64,000 nucleotides of DNA from Mucilaginibacter_A sp041088075 (GCF_041088075.1 NZ_JBGCVY010000024.1:1-64000); one strand, 5' to 3'; counted from the first letter of the stretch, positions 42,097 to 51,379 are shown. Numbers and translations: made by a program. The notes: a model not told the origin generated them from the letters alone.

Positions 42097-44394
42097 ATGA
42101 AATTTAAATTTTTCTGCTGCACTTTTATTTTTCTTTGTGCAGCATCTTTGTGTTTTTCTCAAAATAATGATCCTAATTTCGGCATTATCCCGGCACCTTT
42201 TTCCATCAAACCAAACCCAGGCAAATTTTACCTGCATAAAAGAAGCATTGTAAAAACGGAGTTAAAGGACGACCGTTCTGTTGCGTTTCTGTCTTCTTTT
42301 CTTACGCAATTTAATCCTTCAAATCTTCAAACTAAAACTGATACGGCAACTTCCATCATCGAGCTAACTTCAATTGGTGCGGAAAATTTGCCGGAAGAAG
42401 GTTATCGTTTAAGGATCACGCCAGCAAAAATTACGGTTGTGGGGAAAGATGCCGGTTTGTTTTACGGCGTGCAATCATTGATCCAGTTGCTGGCCGACAC
42501 AAAAACGACCGATAAAAACAGTATCAATTGTTTGGAAATTGAAGACCATCCGCGGTTTAAATACCGGGGAATGCATTTGGATGTTTCGCGGCATTTTTTT
42601 CCTGCTTCTTTTATCAAACAATATTTGGATTTGCTGGCGATGTACAAAATCAACACGTTTCACTGGCATTTAACGGACGACCAGGGCTGGCGCATCGAGA
42701 TCAAAAGATATCCAAAACTGACCGAAATTGGAAGCCAGCGCACACAAACGTTGATTGGAAATTACCGTTACCGCGGTCAGCAACAATTTGACAACACGCC
42801 TTATGGTGGCTTTTACACGCAGGAAGAAATCAAAGAAATTGTAAAATATGCGGCCGATCGTTTTATCACCATCATCCCGGAAATTGAAATGCCCGGCCAT
42901 TCTACGGCTGCGATTGCGGCTTACCCTGAGTTGGGCTGCACGCCAAACAAAACTTACAAAGTGGCCGAAACCTGGCATGTTTTTCATGGTGTTTATTGCC
43001 CTTCCGATTCTACTTTTAACTTTCTGCAAAATGTTTTAACGGAAGTGATGCAATTGTTTCCGGGAAAATACATCCATATCGGCGGCGATGAAGTCCCGAA
43101 AAGTGTATGGCACAATTCTCCGTTTTGCCAGCGTTTGATCAAAAGGCTGAAGCTGAAAAACGAACATGGTTTGCAAAGTTATTTTATTGGGCGGATTGAA
43201 AAGTTTCTGAACGAAAACGGCCGAAACATCATCGGTTGGGACGAGATTTTACAAGGCGGGCTGGCACCAAATGCAACCGTGATGAGCTGGCGAGGCGAAA
43301 CCGGCGGAATTGCGGCAGCCAGGCAAAACCACGATGTGATTATGGCTTCGCAAAAAGCAGGTTTGTATTTTGATAAGGCGCAATCCAAATCATCGCAGGA
43401 GCCGCTTGCTAACAATGGTTACGCGCCTTTGCAGCAAACTTATAATTATAATCCTGTTCCAAGCTCGTTAACGGCAGCGCAGCAGCAATTTGTTATTGGT
43501 GTGCAGGCAACTTTATGGACCGAATACATCAGCACAACTGCACAGGCAGAATACATGCTGCTGCCGCGGTTGCTGGCTTTGTCCGAAATTGCATGGACGC
43601 CGTTGGCCAATAAAAACTTTCGGGATTTTGCAGAAGTACGTTTGCCGCGGCATTTGTACCGTTTGGATGCCGACAGCATCAACTTCCGGGTACCCGAGCC
43701 TTTTGGCATCCGCGATACTTTTATGATCGGCCAAACGCTCAATTATCAGCTAAAACCTTCGGTTGCCAACAGCAAGATTTATTATACCATCAGCAGCAAT
43801 TCTTCGGCCCAAAAAAGTTTGCTTTACAAAGAACCGATCAACATCAACATAGAAAACAACCAAACGCTTACTTTGCAAACGGTACAAGTTACGCCGAACG
43901 GTAAAAAAAGCTTGGTAAACAAAGTATCCGTTTATAACCGGCAGCCATTTTTGGCGCAAAACATCCAGCCGCTTGCCGAAGGTTTAAAATATAAAATTGT
44001 AAGCGGGAATTTCAATACTTCGGCACAATTGGACAGCGCGACGGTGGTTGATACTGGAACGACGAAAACCATCAACGTTGAAAGGCTCAGAAAAAACAAC
44101 GGTTATTTTGGGGCGATTTACCAGGGCAACATACGCATTGACCAGGATGGAAATTACAATTTGGGCTTGAGTTCTGATGATGGTTCGCAACTGTTTTTGG
44201 ACGACGAGCTGGTGGTTGACAACGACGGCAAACACGCTTTGTCGCAAAAGAACAACCAGGTGCCGCTGCAAAAAGGTTTTCATAAAATTAAGATCAAATA
44301 TTTTGATGCCGGCGAGGCAACTACGCTAAGAGTTTATTTAAATTTAGCCGGAAAACCACAAACAGAATTGCCGCCCGATATTTTATTTAATTGA
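42097..44394 (+). CDS. GH20 beta-N-acetylhexosaminidase with PA14 domain
   Basis: A 765-residue exported enzyme (signal ends near LCFSQ) that removes terminal GlcNAc/GalNAc from glycans or chitin fragments by substrate-assisted catalysis. An alpha/beta GH20b domain covers ~25-150. The GH20 barrel starts HPRFKYRGMHLDVSRHFFP and carries the catalytic pair Asp331-Glu332 in HIGGDEVPK. A chitobiase-type C-terminal beta region follows (~545-620), then a PA14 domain (~630-765; YNLGLSSDDGSQLFLDDELV), a likely sugar-binding module. Exact words lie inside at 42237-42248 and 42513-42524, in different frames. Confidence 0.93.
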   Translation: MKFKFFCCTFIFLCAASLCFSQNNDPNFGIIPAPFSIKPNPGKFYLHKRSIVKTELKDDRSVAFLSSFLTQFNPSNLQTKTDTATSIIELTSIGAENLPEEGYRLRITPAKITVVGKDAGLFYGVQSLIQLLADTKTTDKNSINCLEIEDHPRFKYRGMHLDVSRHFFPASFIKQYLDLLAMYKINTFHWHLTDDQGWRIEIKRYPKLTEIGSQRTQTLIGNYRYRGQQQFDNTPYGGFYTQEEIKEIVKYAADRFITIIPEIEMPGHSTAAIAAYPELGCTPNKTYKVAETWHVFHGVYCPSDSTFNFLQNVLTEVMQLFPGKYIHIGGDEVPKSVWHNSPFCQRLIKRLKLKNEHGLQSYFIGRIEKFLNENGRNIIGWDEILQGGLAPNATVMSWRGETGGIAAARQNHDVIMASQKAGLYFDKAQSKSSQEPLANNGYAPLQQTYNYNPVPSSLTAAQQQFVIGVQATLWTEYISTTAQAEYMLLPRLLALSEIAWTPLANKNFRDFAEVRLPRHLYRLDADSINFRVPEPFGIRDTFMIGQTLNYQLKPSVANSKIYYTISSNSSAQKSLLYKEPININIENNQTLTLQTVQVTPNGKKSLVNKVSVYNRQPFLAQNIQPLAEGLKYKIVSGNFNTSAQLDSATVVDTGTTKTINVERLRKNNGYFGAIYQGNIRIDQDGNYNLGLSSDDGSQLFLDDELVVDNDGKHALSQKNNQVPLQKGFHKIKIKYFDAGEATTLRVYLNLAGKPQTELPPDILFN

Positions 44395-44399
44395 TTGCT

Positions 44400-45254
44400 A
44401 TGAGATTTTTAGGTGATAAAAGAAGTATCGTTTGTCCATTCATTGCGATTGTTGCAACGATAATTTTGGCCGGATGTAATTCGGCCAATAATAATCAACC
44501 TGTTGTGCAAAAAAGCTTTGCAACGGTAAAACCAGCATTGATGCAGCCTTTCCGTTTTCATAAAACCATTGAAGTTTCGCCGGACAATATTTTTGATGTT
44601 TTTAGCTGGGGAAGAGGATCGAACAAAACGGGCGCTTATTTGATTTTGGAATCGGATTCGACTGGCGCAAAGTACACCACCACAACCGGCGATTTGGACG
44701 GTGCTATCACCGATGTTTACAATACGGATATGGACATGGACGGCAACCCGGAAATCCTGATCCAAACCAAAGCCAAAGATTCGACCCAACACATGCAAAT
44801 CGAGGCTTTTGAGTACAAAGACAACCGCGCACAAAAGCTGAATTTCCCGAAATTGACCTCATCACAGAAAAAAGGTTACCGTGGCGAAGACCAGTTTTAT
44901 ATCAAAGAAGGAACATTGATGCGCCAGTTTCCGGTTTACGATGGGAGCGGGGCCGATGCCAAACCAACCGGCCAAAAACGGGTTTTGGAATACGGCATCC
45001 GCAACAATAGTTTTACGGTAAAAACAGTAGAGGCAGGCGATGAAAATAAAAAGCAAACAACTGGTGCAACAGATACCACTAAAAAAACACCGGTAAAAGA
45101 AGCATTGGTTGCCTCAACAAAAACGTCAACAAAAAGTACTTCCAAAAAGCAGAGGCATCATCATGTTGCAGAACGCCGCCATCACGCTACTAAAAAAAAC
45201 AAGCATAAAAGCAGTAGCCGTTCCAGCAAAAAGCATCGGAGGCATAGGAGATAG
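44400..45254 (+). CDS. Lipoprotein with strongly basic C-terminal tail
   Basis: A 284-residue lipoprotein from the ATG at 44400 (a TTG three codons earlier is also in frame): lipobox LAGC near residue 24. The central part (~30-215) has repeat-like acidic turns (DVYNTDMDMDGNPEILIQT), suggesting a beta-propeller-like fold. The last ~45 residues are almost only Lys, Arg, His and Ser (RHHHVAERRHHATKKNKH and on to KKHRRHRR), unusual for a lipoprotein. It might bind polyanions such as LPS, DNA or polyphosphate. No family is recognised. Two exact 12-mers lie inside, in two different reading frames (44417-44428 and 45094-45105). Confidence 0.65.
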   Translation: MRFLGDKRSIVCPFIAIVATIILAGCNSANNNQPVVQKSFATVKPALMQPFRFHKTIEVSPDNIFDVFSWGRGSNKTGAYLILESDSTGAKYTTTTGDLDGAITDVYNTDMDMDGNPEILIQTKAKDSTQHMQIEAFEYKDNRAQKLNFPKLTSSQKKGYRGEDQFYIKEGTLMRQFPVYDGSGADAKPTGQKRVLEYGIRNNSFTVKTVEAGDENKKQTTGATDTTKKTPVKEALVASTKTSTKSTSKKQRHHHVAERRHHATKKNKHKSSSRSSKKHRRHRR

Positions 45255-45281
45255 TGGTTATTTGTTTAGTTTGATGCAGAA

Positions 45282-45414
45282 ACAAACCCCTAACCCCTCT
45301 CGAGAGGGGAAGCATAGTTTGCTACATTTCTAAGATCTTTCCCGTTTTTGCCTTGTTAATTTAGAAATGTCTGCGTCATATTTCCCCTCTCGGCAGGGGT
45401 CAGGGGTGTGTCCT
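45282..45414. repeat. CTCGAG palindrome element
   Basis: A 133-bp element with inverted ends (AACCCCTAACCCCTCTCGAG at the left, CTCGGCAGGGGTCAGGGG at the right) and an inner pair ACATTTCTAAGAT / AATTTAGAAATGT. It is related to 37651-37763 and 60938-61060. Confidence 0.7.
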
Positions 45415-45426
45415 ATGTAAAACCAG

Positions 45427-45454
45427 ACAAATTTTAGGGTGGTAAAAGAAGTAT
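45427..45454 (+). repeat. 12-mer palindrome unit downstream of purM
   Basis: CAAATTTTA, GGGTGG, TAAAAGAAGTAT (45443-45454). It starts 16 bp beyond the purM stop. Confidence 0.65.
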
Positions 45455-45469
45455 CAGACACTTACACAA

Positions 45470-46648
45470 CTAATAAACAAACTCCCCAAACTCAGATTTA
45501 ACCGTTAATTTTTTTTCAGATGCAGCTTCTACACGGCCAACAATTTGCGCTGCAATGTTAAACTTTTTGGAGATTTGAATAATTTGCGAAGCAAGTTCTT
45601 CCGGCACATACAACTCCATTCGGTGGCCCATATTAAACACTTTGTACATTTCCTGCCAGTCGGTGCCGGATTCCTGCTGGATCAATTTAAACAAAGGTGG
45701 CACCGGGAAAAGGTTGTCTTTAATCACATGAACCTGATCTACAAAATGCAAAACTTTGGTTTGCGCACCGCCGCTGCAATGCACCATGCCATGAATTTGC
45801 GGTCGAAATTGTTCTAAAACCGCTTTGATAACGGGCGCATAAGTGCGGGTTGGGGAAAGCACCAACTTACCGGCAGTAATTGTTTTTCCGTTGCCAATAT
45901 CGATCAGGTCAGTCAGGTTTTTGGAACCGGAGAAAACTAAATTCTCCGGAACCAAAGGGTCAAAACTTTCGGGATATTTGGCAGCCAAACTTTTGTTGAA
46001 CACATCATGGCGGGCAGAAGTCAGGCCGTTTGAACCCATGCCGCCATTGTAAGAATTTTCGTAAGAAGCTTGCCCGTCGGAAGCCAAACCTATAATCACA
46101 TCTCCTGGTTGGATATTTTCGTTGGAGATCACCTCTGCTTTTTTCATCCGGCAGGTAACGGTCGAATCTACAATAATCGTTCGCACCAAATCGCCCACAT
46201 CAGCCGTTTCGCCGCCGGTCGAATAAATACCGATCCCTAATTCCCGAAGTTGCGTTAACAATTCTTCCGTTCCGTTGATGATGGCGGCAATCACTTCTCC
46301 CAGAATTAAATTTTTATTTCGGCCGATGGTGGAAGAAAGCAGAATATCATCAGTTGCGCCAACGCAAAGCAAATCGTCCAGGTTCATAACAACGGCATCT
46401 TGCGCAATGTCTTTCCAAACCGACAGATCGCCGGTTTCTTTCCAATACAAATAAGCCAACGAAGATTTTGTTCCGGCGCCATCGGCGTGCATAATGTTGC
46501 AATACGCATCGTCATGGCCTAAAATATCAGGGATAATTTTGCAAAAAGCTTTCGGAAAAATGCCCTTGTCGATGGATTTGATGGCCTGGTGCACGTCTTC
46601 TTTGGAAGCCGAAACGCCCCGCAGATCATATCGCTGTGAAGAAATCAT
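45470..46648 (-). CDS. purM: Phosphoribosylformylglycinamidine cyclo-ligase
   Basis: A 392-residue enzyme that closes the imidazole ring (FGAM to AIR) in purine synthesis, with ATP. It is of the longer Bacteroidota PurM type. The N-terminal ATP-binding part has HADGAGTKSSLAYLYWKETG and the AIRS core DAVVMNLDDLLCVGA; the C-terminal domain has VHCSGGAQTKVLHF and FNMGHRMELYVPE. Start ATG at 46648. purL lies 6 kb away on the other strand, so the pathway genes are scattered. Confidence 0.9.
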   Translation of the reverse strand: MISSQRYDLRGVSASKEDVHQAIKSIDKGIFPKAFCKIIPDILGHDDAYCNIMHADGAGTKSSLAYLYWKETGDLSVWKDIAQDAVVMNLDDLLCVGATDDILLSSTIGRNKNLILGEVIAAIINGTEELLTQLRELGIGIYSTGGETADVGDLVRTIIVDSTVTCRMKKAEVISNENIQPGDVIIGLASDGQASYENSYNGGMGSNGLTSARHDVFNKSLAAKYPESFDPLVPENLVFSGSKNLTDLIDIGNGKTITAGKLVLSPTRTYAPVIKAVLEQFRPQIHGMVHCSGGAQTKVLHFVDQVHVIKDNLFPVPPLFKLIQQESGTDWQEMYKVFNMGHRMELYVPEELASQIIQISKKFNIAAQIVGRVEAASEKKLTVKSEFGEFVY

Positions 46649-46663
46649 GGGGTAAAAATAGGG

Positions 46664-46826
46664 ATTAGCTGTCGGCTTTCAGCAATCAGCTTTCAGCTTT
46701 TGCATAGTTAGATAAAACGGCGCATACTGTTTTTATGCCATAAAAAAAGCTCCGGAGCTTTCCGAAGCTTTTATAGATTTAGGACAGGAAGCTGATTGCT
46801 GAAAGCTGACAGCTAACGGCTTTCGC
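46664..46826. repeat. Inverted spacer repeat between purM and glnN
   Basis: Words such as AGCTGTCGGCTTTCAGC on the left are mirrored by GCTGAAAGCTGACAGCT on the right, so most of the 179-bp gap can fold on itself. The centre holds the sister word ATACTGTTTTTA (46724-46735) and the glnN terminator. Confidence 0.65.
46742..46772 (-). terminator. Terminator of glnN
   Basis: On the minus strand AAAGCTTCGG pairs with CCGGAGCTTT (one G.T pair), followed by TTTTTTT. It lies 56 bp after the glnN stop. Confidence 0.7.
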
Positions 46827-46827
46827 C

Positions 46828-49002
46828 CTATTTAATAAACAACAACTCCCTAAACTTGGGCAGCGGCCATTGTGCATCATCTACCAGTTGTTCTAATTTA
46901 TCAACGTGGTAACGGATTGGGTCGAAATAACCTTTTACTTTTTCATCATAAGCGATGGATTTTTCGCGAATATCTTCAATGGCGTTGGCGTTTTTTCGTT
47001 CTTGCAGCATTTGTTTAGCGTTGGTTTGAACCTCGTTGATGTGGCTGGAAATCTTGCGGATCAGTTCCATTTGCACACTGTAAGCGGCTTCTTCCAAACC
47101 AATTTCTTTTAAACCTTTTACATTGTCAATCAGCTTGTTTTGGTAGATTATGGCTGCGGGAAGAATGGAACTGTTGATTAGTTCGCCCATCACACGGGCT
47201 TCAATTTGCAGTTTTTTGTAAAAGTTTTCCAGCAAAATCTCGTGGCGGGCCTGGGCTTCGCGTTCGCTGAAAACGCCAGTTTTGTTAAACAGTTCGGCTG
47301 TTTTTTCCGACAATAGAACGTCCAGCGCTTTTGGTGTGGATTTAATATTGGCCAAACCGCGTGCTGCCGCTTCTTTTTCCCATGCTTCGCTGTAACCGTT
47401 GCCTTCAAAACGGATCGCTTTCGATTCTTTAATGTATCTTTTGATGATCGTCATCAAAGCCACATCTTTTTTCTCGCCTTTTTTAATCAGCTTGTCCACA
47501 TCGTATTTAAACTTGGTCAACTGGTCGGCAACGATCAAATTCAAAACCGTCATCGGACTGGAAGAATTGGCCGAAGAACCAACCGCGCGCAACTCAAACT
47601 TATTGCCCGTAAAAGCAAAAGGAGAAGTCCGGTTACGGTCTGTGTTATCACGCAAAATCTGCGGAATTTTCGGAATGCCTGACCATAACGAGTTTTCATC
47701 TTTCATGATCCGGCTGATGCGTGCTGTTTCTATCTCGTCTAAAACATCGTTTAACTGGCTGCCCAAAAAGATGGAAATAATAGCAGGCGGCGCTTCGTTG
47801 GCACCCAAACGATGATCGTTGGTAACCGAAGCGATAGAAGCGCGCAACAAATCCGCATGTTCGTAAACGGCACGAATGGTATTGACAAAGAAAGTTAAAA
47901 ACATCAAATTGTTCTTCGGCGTTTTGCCCGGCGAAAGCAAATTTTTTCCTGTGTTGGTAATCAGCGACCAGTTATTGTGCTTGCCCGAACCGTTGATGCC
48001 GGCATAAGGTTTTTCGTGCAGCAATACTTTAAAATGATGGCGCAGGGCAACTTTGTCCATTAAATCCATCAACAGTTGGTTGTGATCAATGGCTAAATTG
48101 ATCTCTTCATATATTGGCGCACACTCAAATTGCGAAGGAGCAACTTCATTATGTCGGGTTTTTAACGGAATGCCCAACTTCAACGCTTCCGTTTCAAAAT
48201 CCTGCATGTAAGCGTAAACACGATCCGGGATGGAACCGAAATAATGGTCTTCCAACTGCTGGCTCTTGGCTGACATGTGGCCGAAAAGTGTTCTTCCCGT
48301 CAGAAACAAATCCGGGCGGGCGTTAAACAAAGCCACATCCACCAAAAAATATTCCTGCTCGATGCCCAAAGAAGCGTTTACTTTTTCAATGCTTTTATCA
48401 AAATAATGGCAAACATCTACGGCCGCTTTGTCCAGGGCAAGCAAAGCTTTTAATAAAGGCACTTTGTAATCCAAAGCTTCGCCGGTGTAAGAAACAAAAA
48501 CGGTTGGGATACACAGCGTTTTGCTGATGATAAACGCCGGGGAAGATGGGTCCCAGGCGGTATAACCACGTGCTTCAAACGTGTTGCGGATGCCGCCGTT
48601 CGGGAAACTGGAAGCGTCCGGTTCCTGCTGCGCCAAAGCATCGCCGCTAAATTTTTCGATGCCGTTTCCGTCTCCGCCCGGCTCAAAAAACGAATCGTGT
48701 TTCTCGGCCGTTGTGCCGGTTAAGGGCTGAAACCAGTGCGTGTAATGCGTAACGCCTTTGCTTACTGCCCAAGTTTTTAGGGCCGAAGCAATGTGTTCGG
48801 CAATTTCGCGCTCAACCGGCACACCTTTATCAATCGAATCAATAATGCTTTGGTAGGCTTCTTTTGATAAATACTCCTTCATTTTCTTTTTGTCGAAAAC
48901 GTTGGAACCAAAATAATCGGAAATTTTTGGCGAAGGCGCGTTCACTTCAGGAATAGTGCGGGTTGAAACAGACTGGAGCGCCTGAAAACGGATGTTAGAC
49001 AT
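46828..49002 (-). CDS. glnN: Glutamine synthetase type III
   Basis: A 724-residue GSIII, which makes glutamine from glutamate, ammonia and ATP; in Bacteroidota this type is usually the main enzyme of ammonia assimilation. The N-terminal GSIII part (ISDYFGSNVFDKKKMKEYL) and the block HYTHWFQPLTGTTAEKHDSF are diagnostic; nucleotide and substrate segments NGSGKHNNWSL and NRTSPFAFTGNKFELR follow. The length is normal. A 367-bp gap precedes it, and the terminator above ends it. Confidence 0.95.
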   Translation of the reverse strand: MSNIRFQALQSVSTRTIPEVNAPSPKISDYFGSNVFDKKKMKEYLSKEAYQSIIDSIDKGVPVEREIAEHIASALKTWAVSKGVTHYTHWFQPLTGTTAEKHDSFFEPGGDGNGIEKFSGDALAQQEPDASSFPNGGIRNTFEARGYTAWDPSSPAFIISKTLCIPTVFVSYTGEALDYKVPLLKALLALDKAAVDVCHYFDKSIEKVNASLGIEQEYFLVDVALFNARPDLFLTGRTLFGHMSAKSQQLEDHYFGSIPDRVYAYMQDFETEALKLGIPLKTRHNEVAPSQFECAPIYEEINLAIDHNQLLMDLMDKVALRHHFKVLLHEKPYAGINGSGKHNNWSLITNTGKNLLSPGKTPKNNLMFLTFFVNTIRAVYEHADLLRASIASVTNDHRLGANEAPPAIISIFLGSQLNDVLDEIETARISRIMKDENSLWSGIPKIPQILRDNTDRNRTSPFAFTGNKFELRAVGSSANSSSPMTVLNLIVADQLTKFKYDVDKLIKKGEKKDVALMTIIKRYIKESKAIRFEGNGYSEAWEKEAAARGLANIKSTPKALDVLLSEKTAELFNKTGVFSEREAQARHEILLENFYKKLQIEARVMGELINSSILPAAIIYQNKLIDNVKGLKEIGLEEAAYSVQMELIRKISSHINEVQTNAKQMLQERKNANAIEDIREKSIAYDEKVKGYFDPIRYHVDKLEQLVDDAQWPLPKFRELLFIK

Positions 49003-49228
49003 ATTAATTATAAGTTTTTAACAAGTTTGCTATTGAATCATTCAAAAAAATATATGGATCGAAAACAATGCCCATAGTTACAAGAAATGTTACTAATTTC
49101 ATAAATAAAGGTAAAATTTTGATAGAAAAGTAAAAAATAATGGAAAAAGTCAGTTTTTTAAAGAGAAAAAATAATTTTAATGCGCATCATATGCCATAAA
49201 CCGAAATCTAAACGAAAAGAAAAATTTT

Positions 49229-49243
49229 TTGAACCAGGTTCAA
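49229..49243. promoter_or_regulatory. Palindrome, possible operator
   Basis: TTGAACCAGGTTCAA is a perfect inverted repeat in the gap between glnN and the thiF-like gene, of a size typical for a dimeric regulator. No T-run follows, so it is not a terminator. Confidence 0.3.
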
Positions 49244-49264
49244 GGCAAGGTATTACTGAAAGGT

Positions 49265-49287
49265 ATGCTTCTTTTATCACCTAAAAA
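49265..49287. repeat. 12-mer palindrome unit upstream of the thiF-like gene
   Basis: ATGCTTCTTTTA (49265-49276), TCACC, TAAAAAACAGG. It lies about 90 bp before the ATG. Confidence 0.65.
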
Positions 49288-49369
49288 ACAGGCTTGTGCA
49301 ATTTGTCTTAAAGCTGTTTTTTTGCCAGGTTTTTATGCTAAACTTTGTATGTAAAGTATAATCAACAAA

Positions 49370-50422
49370 ATGTTAGCACGGGAAGAATTAAAACGGTACA
49401 ACCGGCAGGTCATTTTACCGGAAATAGGTTTATCCGGCCAGCAAAAACTAAAAGCTGCCAAAGTGCTGATGGTTGGTGCCGGAGGTTTAGGTTGCCCGGT
49501 TTTACAATATTTAGTTGCAGCAGGTGTTGGCGAAATAGGAATTGTAGATGACGACCGGGTGGATGAAAGCAATTTGCACCGGCAAATTTTGTATTCTTCA
49601 GCAGATGTTGGCAAACCGAAAGCTGTTGTTGCTGCGGAAAAGCTGAAAATCATGAACCCTTATGTAGAATTAAAGGATTATCACCAACGATTAACGGTAG
49701 AAAATGCCGAAGAATTAATCAGAGCGTATGATTTAATTATTGATGGTTCGGATAATTTCCCGACACGTTATCTGGTAAACGACACTTGTGTTCAGCTAAA
49801 TAAAACGCTTGTTTTCGGTTCGATTTTTAAATTTGAAGGAAATGTTTCTGTTTTTAATTACCTCGGCGGGCCGCAATACCGTGATATTTTCCCCGAAGCC
49901 CCTGCCAATAATGATGTTCCAAATTGTGCAGAGATCGGTGTTTTAGGCGTGCTGCCAGGTTTGGTAGGCTTATACATGGCAAACGAAGCCATCAAAATTA
50001 TTTGTGAGATCGGAGAAATACTTTCCGGAAAACTAATGACGGTTAATGCTTTAGATAACGCCGTCAGCATTTTTAAATTCGCGAAACAAGCTCAGCAAAA
50101 ACCAATAACCCAAAAACAGGGAGTTGAAGTTGGTAAAAGCAACAAGCAGGAAATCAGCATAGAAGAATTAGAAAACTGGTTGGAAAAAACGCCGGATGAA
50201 GTTTTTTTGGTTGATGTACGGGAAGATTACGAATTTGAAGATTTTAACATTGGCGGCATCAATATTCCGTTTGATGAATTGATAGACAAGGCGGATGCCC
50301 TCCCCAAAAACAAAAAAATAGTGTTTTGTTGCCGTAGCGGGCAACGCAGCAAAATGGTCGTTGAGCTATTACAACCAAGTTTTAAAGGAGAAATGTATAA
50401 CCTTAAAAACGGCATTTATTGA
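49370..50422 (+). CDS. ThiF/MoeB-type adenylyltransferase with rhodanese domain
   Basis: A 350-residue E1-like enzyme that adenylates the C-terminus of a sulfur-carrier protein (ThiS or MoaD), fused to a rhodanese that may supply the sulfur. The N-terminal E1 domain has the nucleotide loop VLMVGAGGLGCPVLQYL, the DDDRVDESNLHRQILY block with the catalytic Arg, and PNCAEIGVLGVLPG. The rhodanese domain (~265-350) has the active-site loop VFCCRSGQRS with the catalytic cysteine. No thiS or moaD gene is near, so thiamine and molybdopterin roles cannot be separated. The stop TGA overlaps a 12-mer. Confidence 0.88.
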   Translation: MLAREELKRYNRQVILPEIGLSGQQKLKAAKVLMVGAGGLGCPVLQYLVAAGVGEIGIVDDDRVDESNLHRQILYSSADVGKPKAVVAAEKLKIMNPYVELKDYHQRLTVENAEELIRAYDLIIDGSDNFPTRYLVNDTCVQLNKTLVFGSIFKFEGNVSVFNYLGGPQYRDIFPEAPANNDVPNCAEIGVLGVLPGLVGLYMANEAIKIICEIGEILSGKLMTVNALDNAVSIFKFAKQAQQKPITQKQGVEVGKSNKQEISIEELENWLEKTPDEVFLVDVREDYEFEDFNIGGINIPFDELIDKADALPKNKKIVFCCRSGQRSKMVVELLQPSFKGEMYNLKNGIY

Positions 50423-50446
50423 TACTTCTTTTATCAACTAAAAATT
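50420..50446. repeat. 12-mer palindrome unit overlapping the thiF-like stop
   Basis: The stop TGA (50420-50422) runs into ATACTTCTTTTA (50422-50433), TCAAC, TAAAAATTC. It is the fourth gene in the window that ends in this way. Confidence 0.7.
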
Positions 50447-50582
50447 CATGGCGTCATTCCAACAGCAGGGGGAAATCTTTGTTCAAAAAAACAAGATGAA
50501 CGCTTGGATGATGGTTCCTCTCTTTGTTTGGAAAAATCAACAGGAATAAAAAATTCATTATATGGATAAAAGTATTGAAGTA

Positions 50583-51140
50583 TCAACTTTCATCATCTTC
50601 TTTTTCATATCCTTCGTAGTAGTAAGATTGTTCGATGCCTTTAAAAATAATTTCCCGGTTGTTGATGTCTTCTGTTAAGTTGGCAGCAAGCAACGTTCGT
50701 AATTCCAAGTCGTTAATCGGGCTGCGTTCCATTGCCTGTAAATAAAGTGTTTTATCTGCAAATTGCCAGTTTACTACTTTTTTAAGCCGCTTTTTTAAAA
50801 GCATGTCCAGCCAAATTCGCATTGTCCTGCCGTTGCCTTCCATAAAAGGATGTGCTATATTCATTTCCATATATTTTTCAATAATTTCTTCAAAAGTGTG
50901 CTCTGGCATTTGTTCCACTTTTTGCAAAACTTCCTTCAAATTCAAAGCTGTTGCAAACCTGAAACCACCTTTTGAGATATTTTGGGTACGAACCTTTCCG
51001 GCAAAATCATACAATCCGCCGAACAAATAGTTGTGTATTTGCTGTAACCCTTTGCTTGTTCCTACCTCTATTTTTTCTATATCATCTGTATCAAACAAAC
51101 TAAAAGCTTTCGCTAAACTTTTTTTATCGATGTTTTTCAT
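50583..51140 (-). CDS. Class III Fic protein (AMP-transferase)
   Basis: A 185-residue single-domain Fic protein. The active-site motif is complete: HPFMEGNGRTMR with His97. The C-terminal inhibitory helix carries the class III motif SxxxE(G/N) as Ser172-Tyr-Tyr-Tyr-Glu176-Gly177. The whole sequence, including QIHNYLFGGLYDFAGKVR and KTLYLQAMERSPINDLELR, resembles the Neisseria meningitidis class III Fic (NmFic), which AMPylates DNA gyrase B and topoisomerase IV once released from its inhibitory helix. Class III proteins regulate themselves by oligomerisation, so no antitoxin gene is needed, and none is seen. The flanks do not show other mobile genes. Confidence 0.92.
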   Translation of the reverse strand: MKNIDKKSLAKAFSLFDTDDIEKIEVGTSKGLQQIHNYLFGGLYDFAGKVRTQNISKGGFRFATALNLKEVLQKVEQMPEHTFEEIIEKYMEMNIAHPFMEGNGRTMRIWLDMLLKKRLKKVVNWQFADKTLYLQAMERSPINDLELRTLLAANLTEDINNREIIFKGIEQSYYYEGYEKEDDES

Positions 51141-51255
51141 TTGATGCTTGAAATGTTTGTGGTTGTAGGGTTGTACATAATGGAAAATATCTTGCGAAGA
51201 ACTGGGATTTAAAACTCATCAACCAAATCCAAAGTTAGATTTATAATCAAATGTT

Positions 51256-51280
51256 GATAATTCTTTTATCGGCTAAATTT
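51256..51280. repeat. Degenerate 12-mer unit
   Basis: ATAATTCTTTTA (11 of 12) then TCGGC and TAAATTTTG. It is the main structure in the 239-bp gap upstream of the fic gene. Confidence 0.5.
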
Positions 51281-51379
51281 TGTTCCTTTTGCTGAAACTG
51301 AACAACAATAGCAAAATGCAAGTTGATTTGTAATTCGTCAGCCAATTTTTTGCAAAATCATAGAATAGTTTTATGCCGT

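Larger units (their letters stand above)
49003..49369. other. 367-bp gap between divergent glnN and thiF-like genes
   Basis: An A+T-rich region that must hold both promoters. I see a perfect 7-1-7 palindrome (49229-49243) and one 12-mer unit (49265-49287), and no convincing gene. Confidence 0.5.

Noticed and set aside
49180..49285. A ~34-codon frame in the gap upstream of the ThiF-like gene
   Set aside because: Very basic, overlaps a repeat unit and a palindrome; probably chance.
50448..50549. A 33-codon open frame downstream of the ThiF-like gene
   Set aside because: Short, no promoter or clear ribosome-binding site, no recognisable feature.
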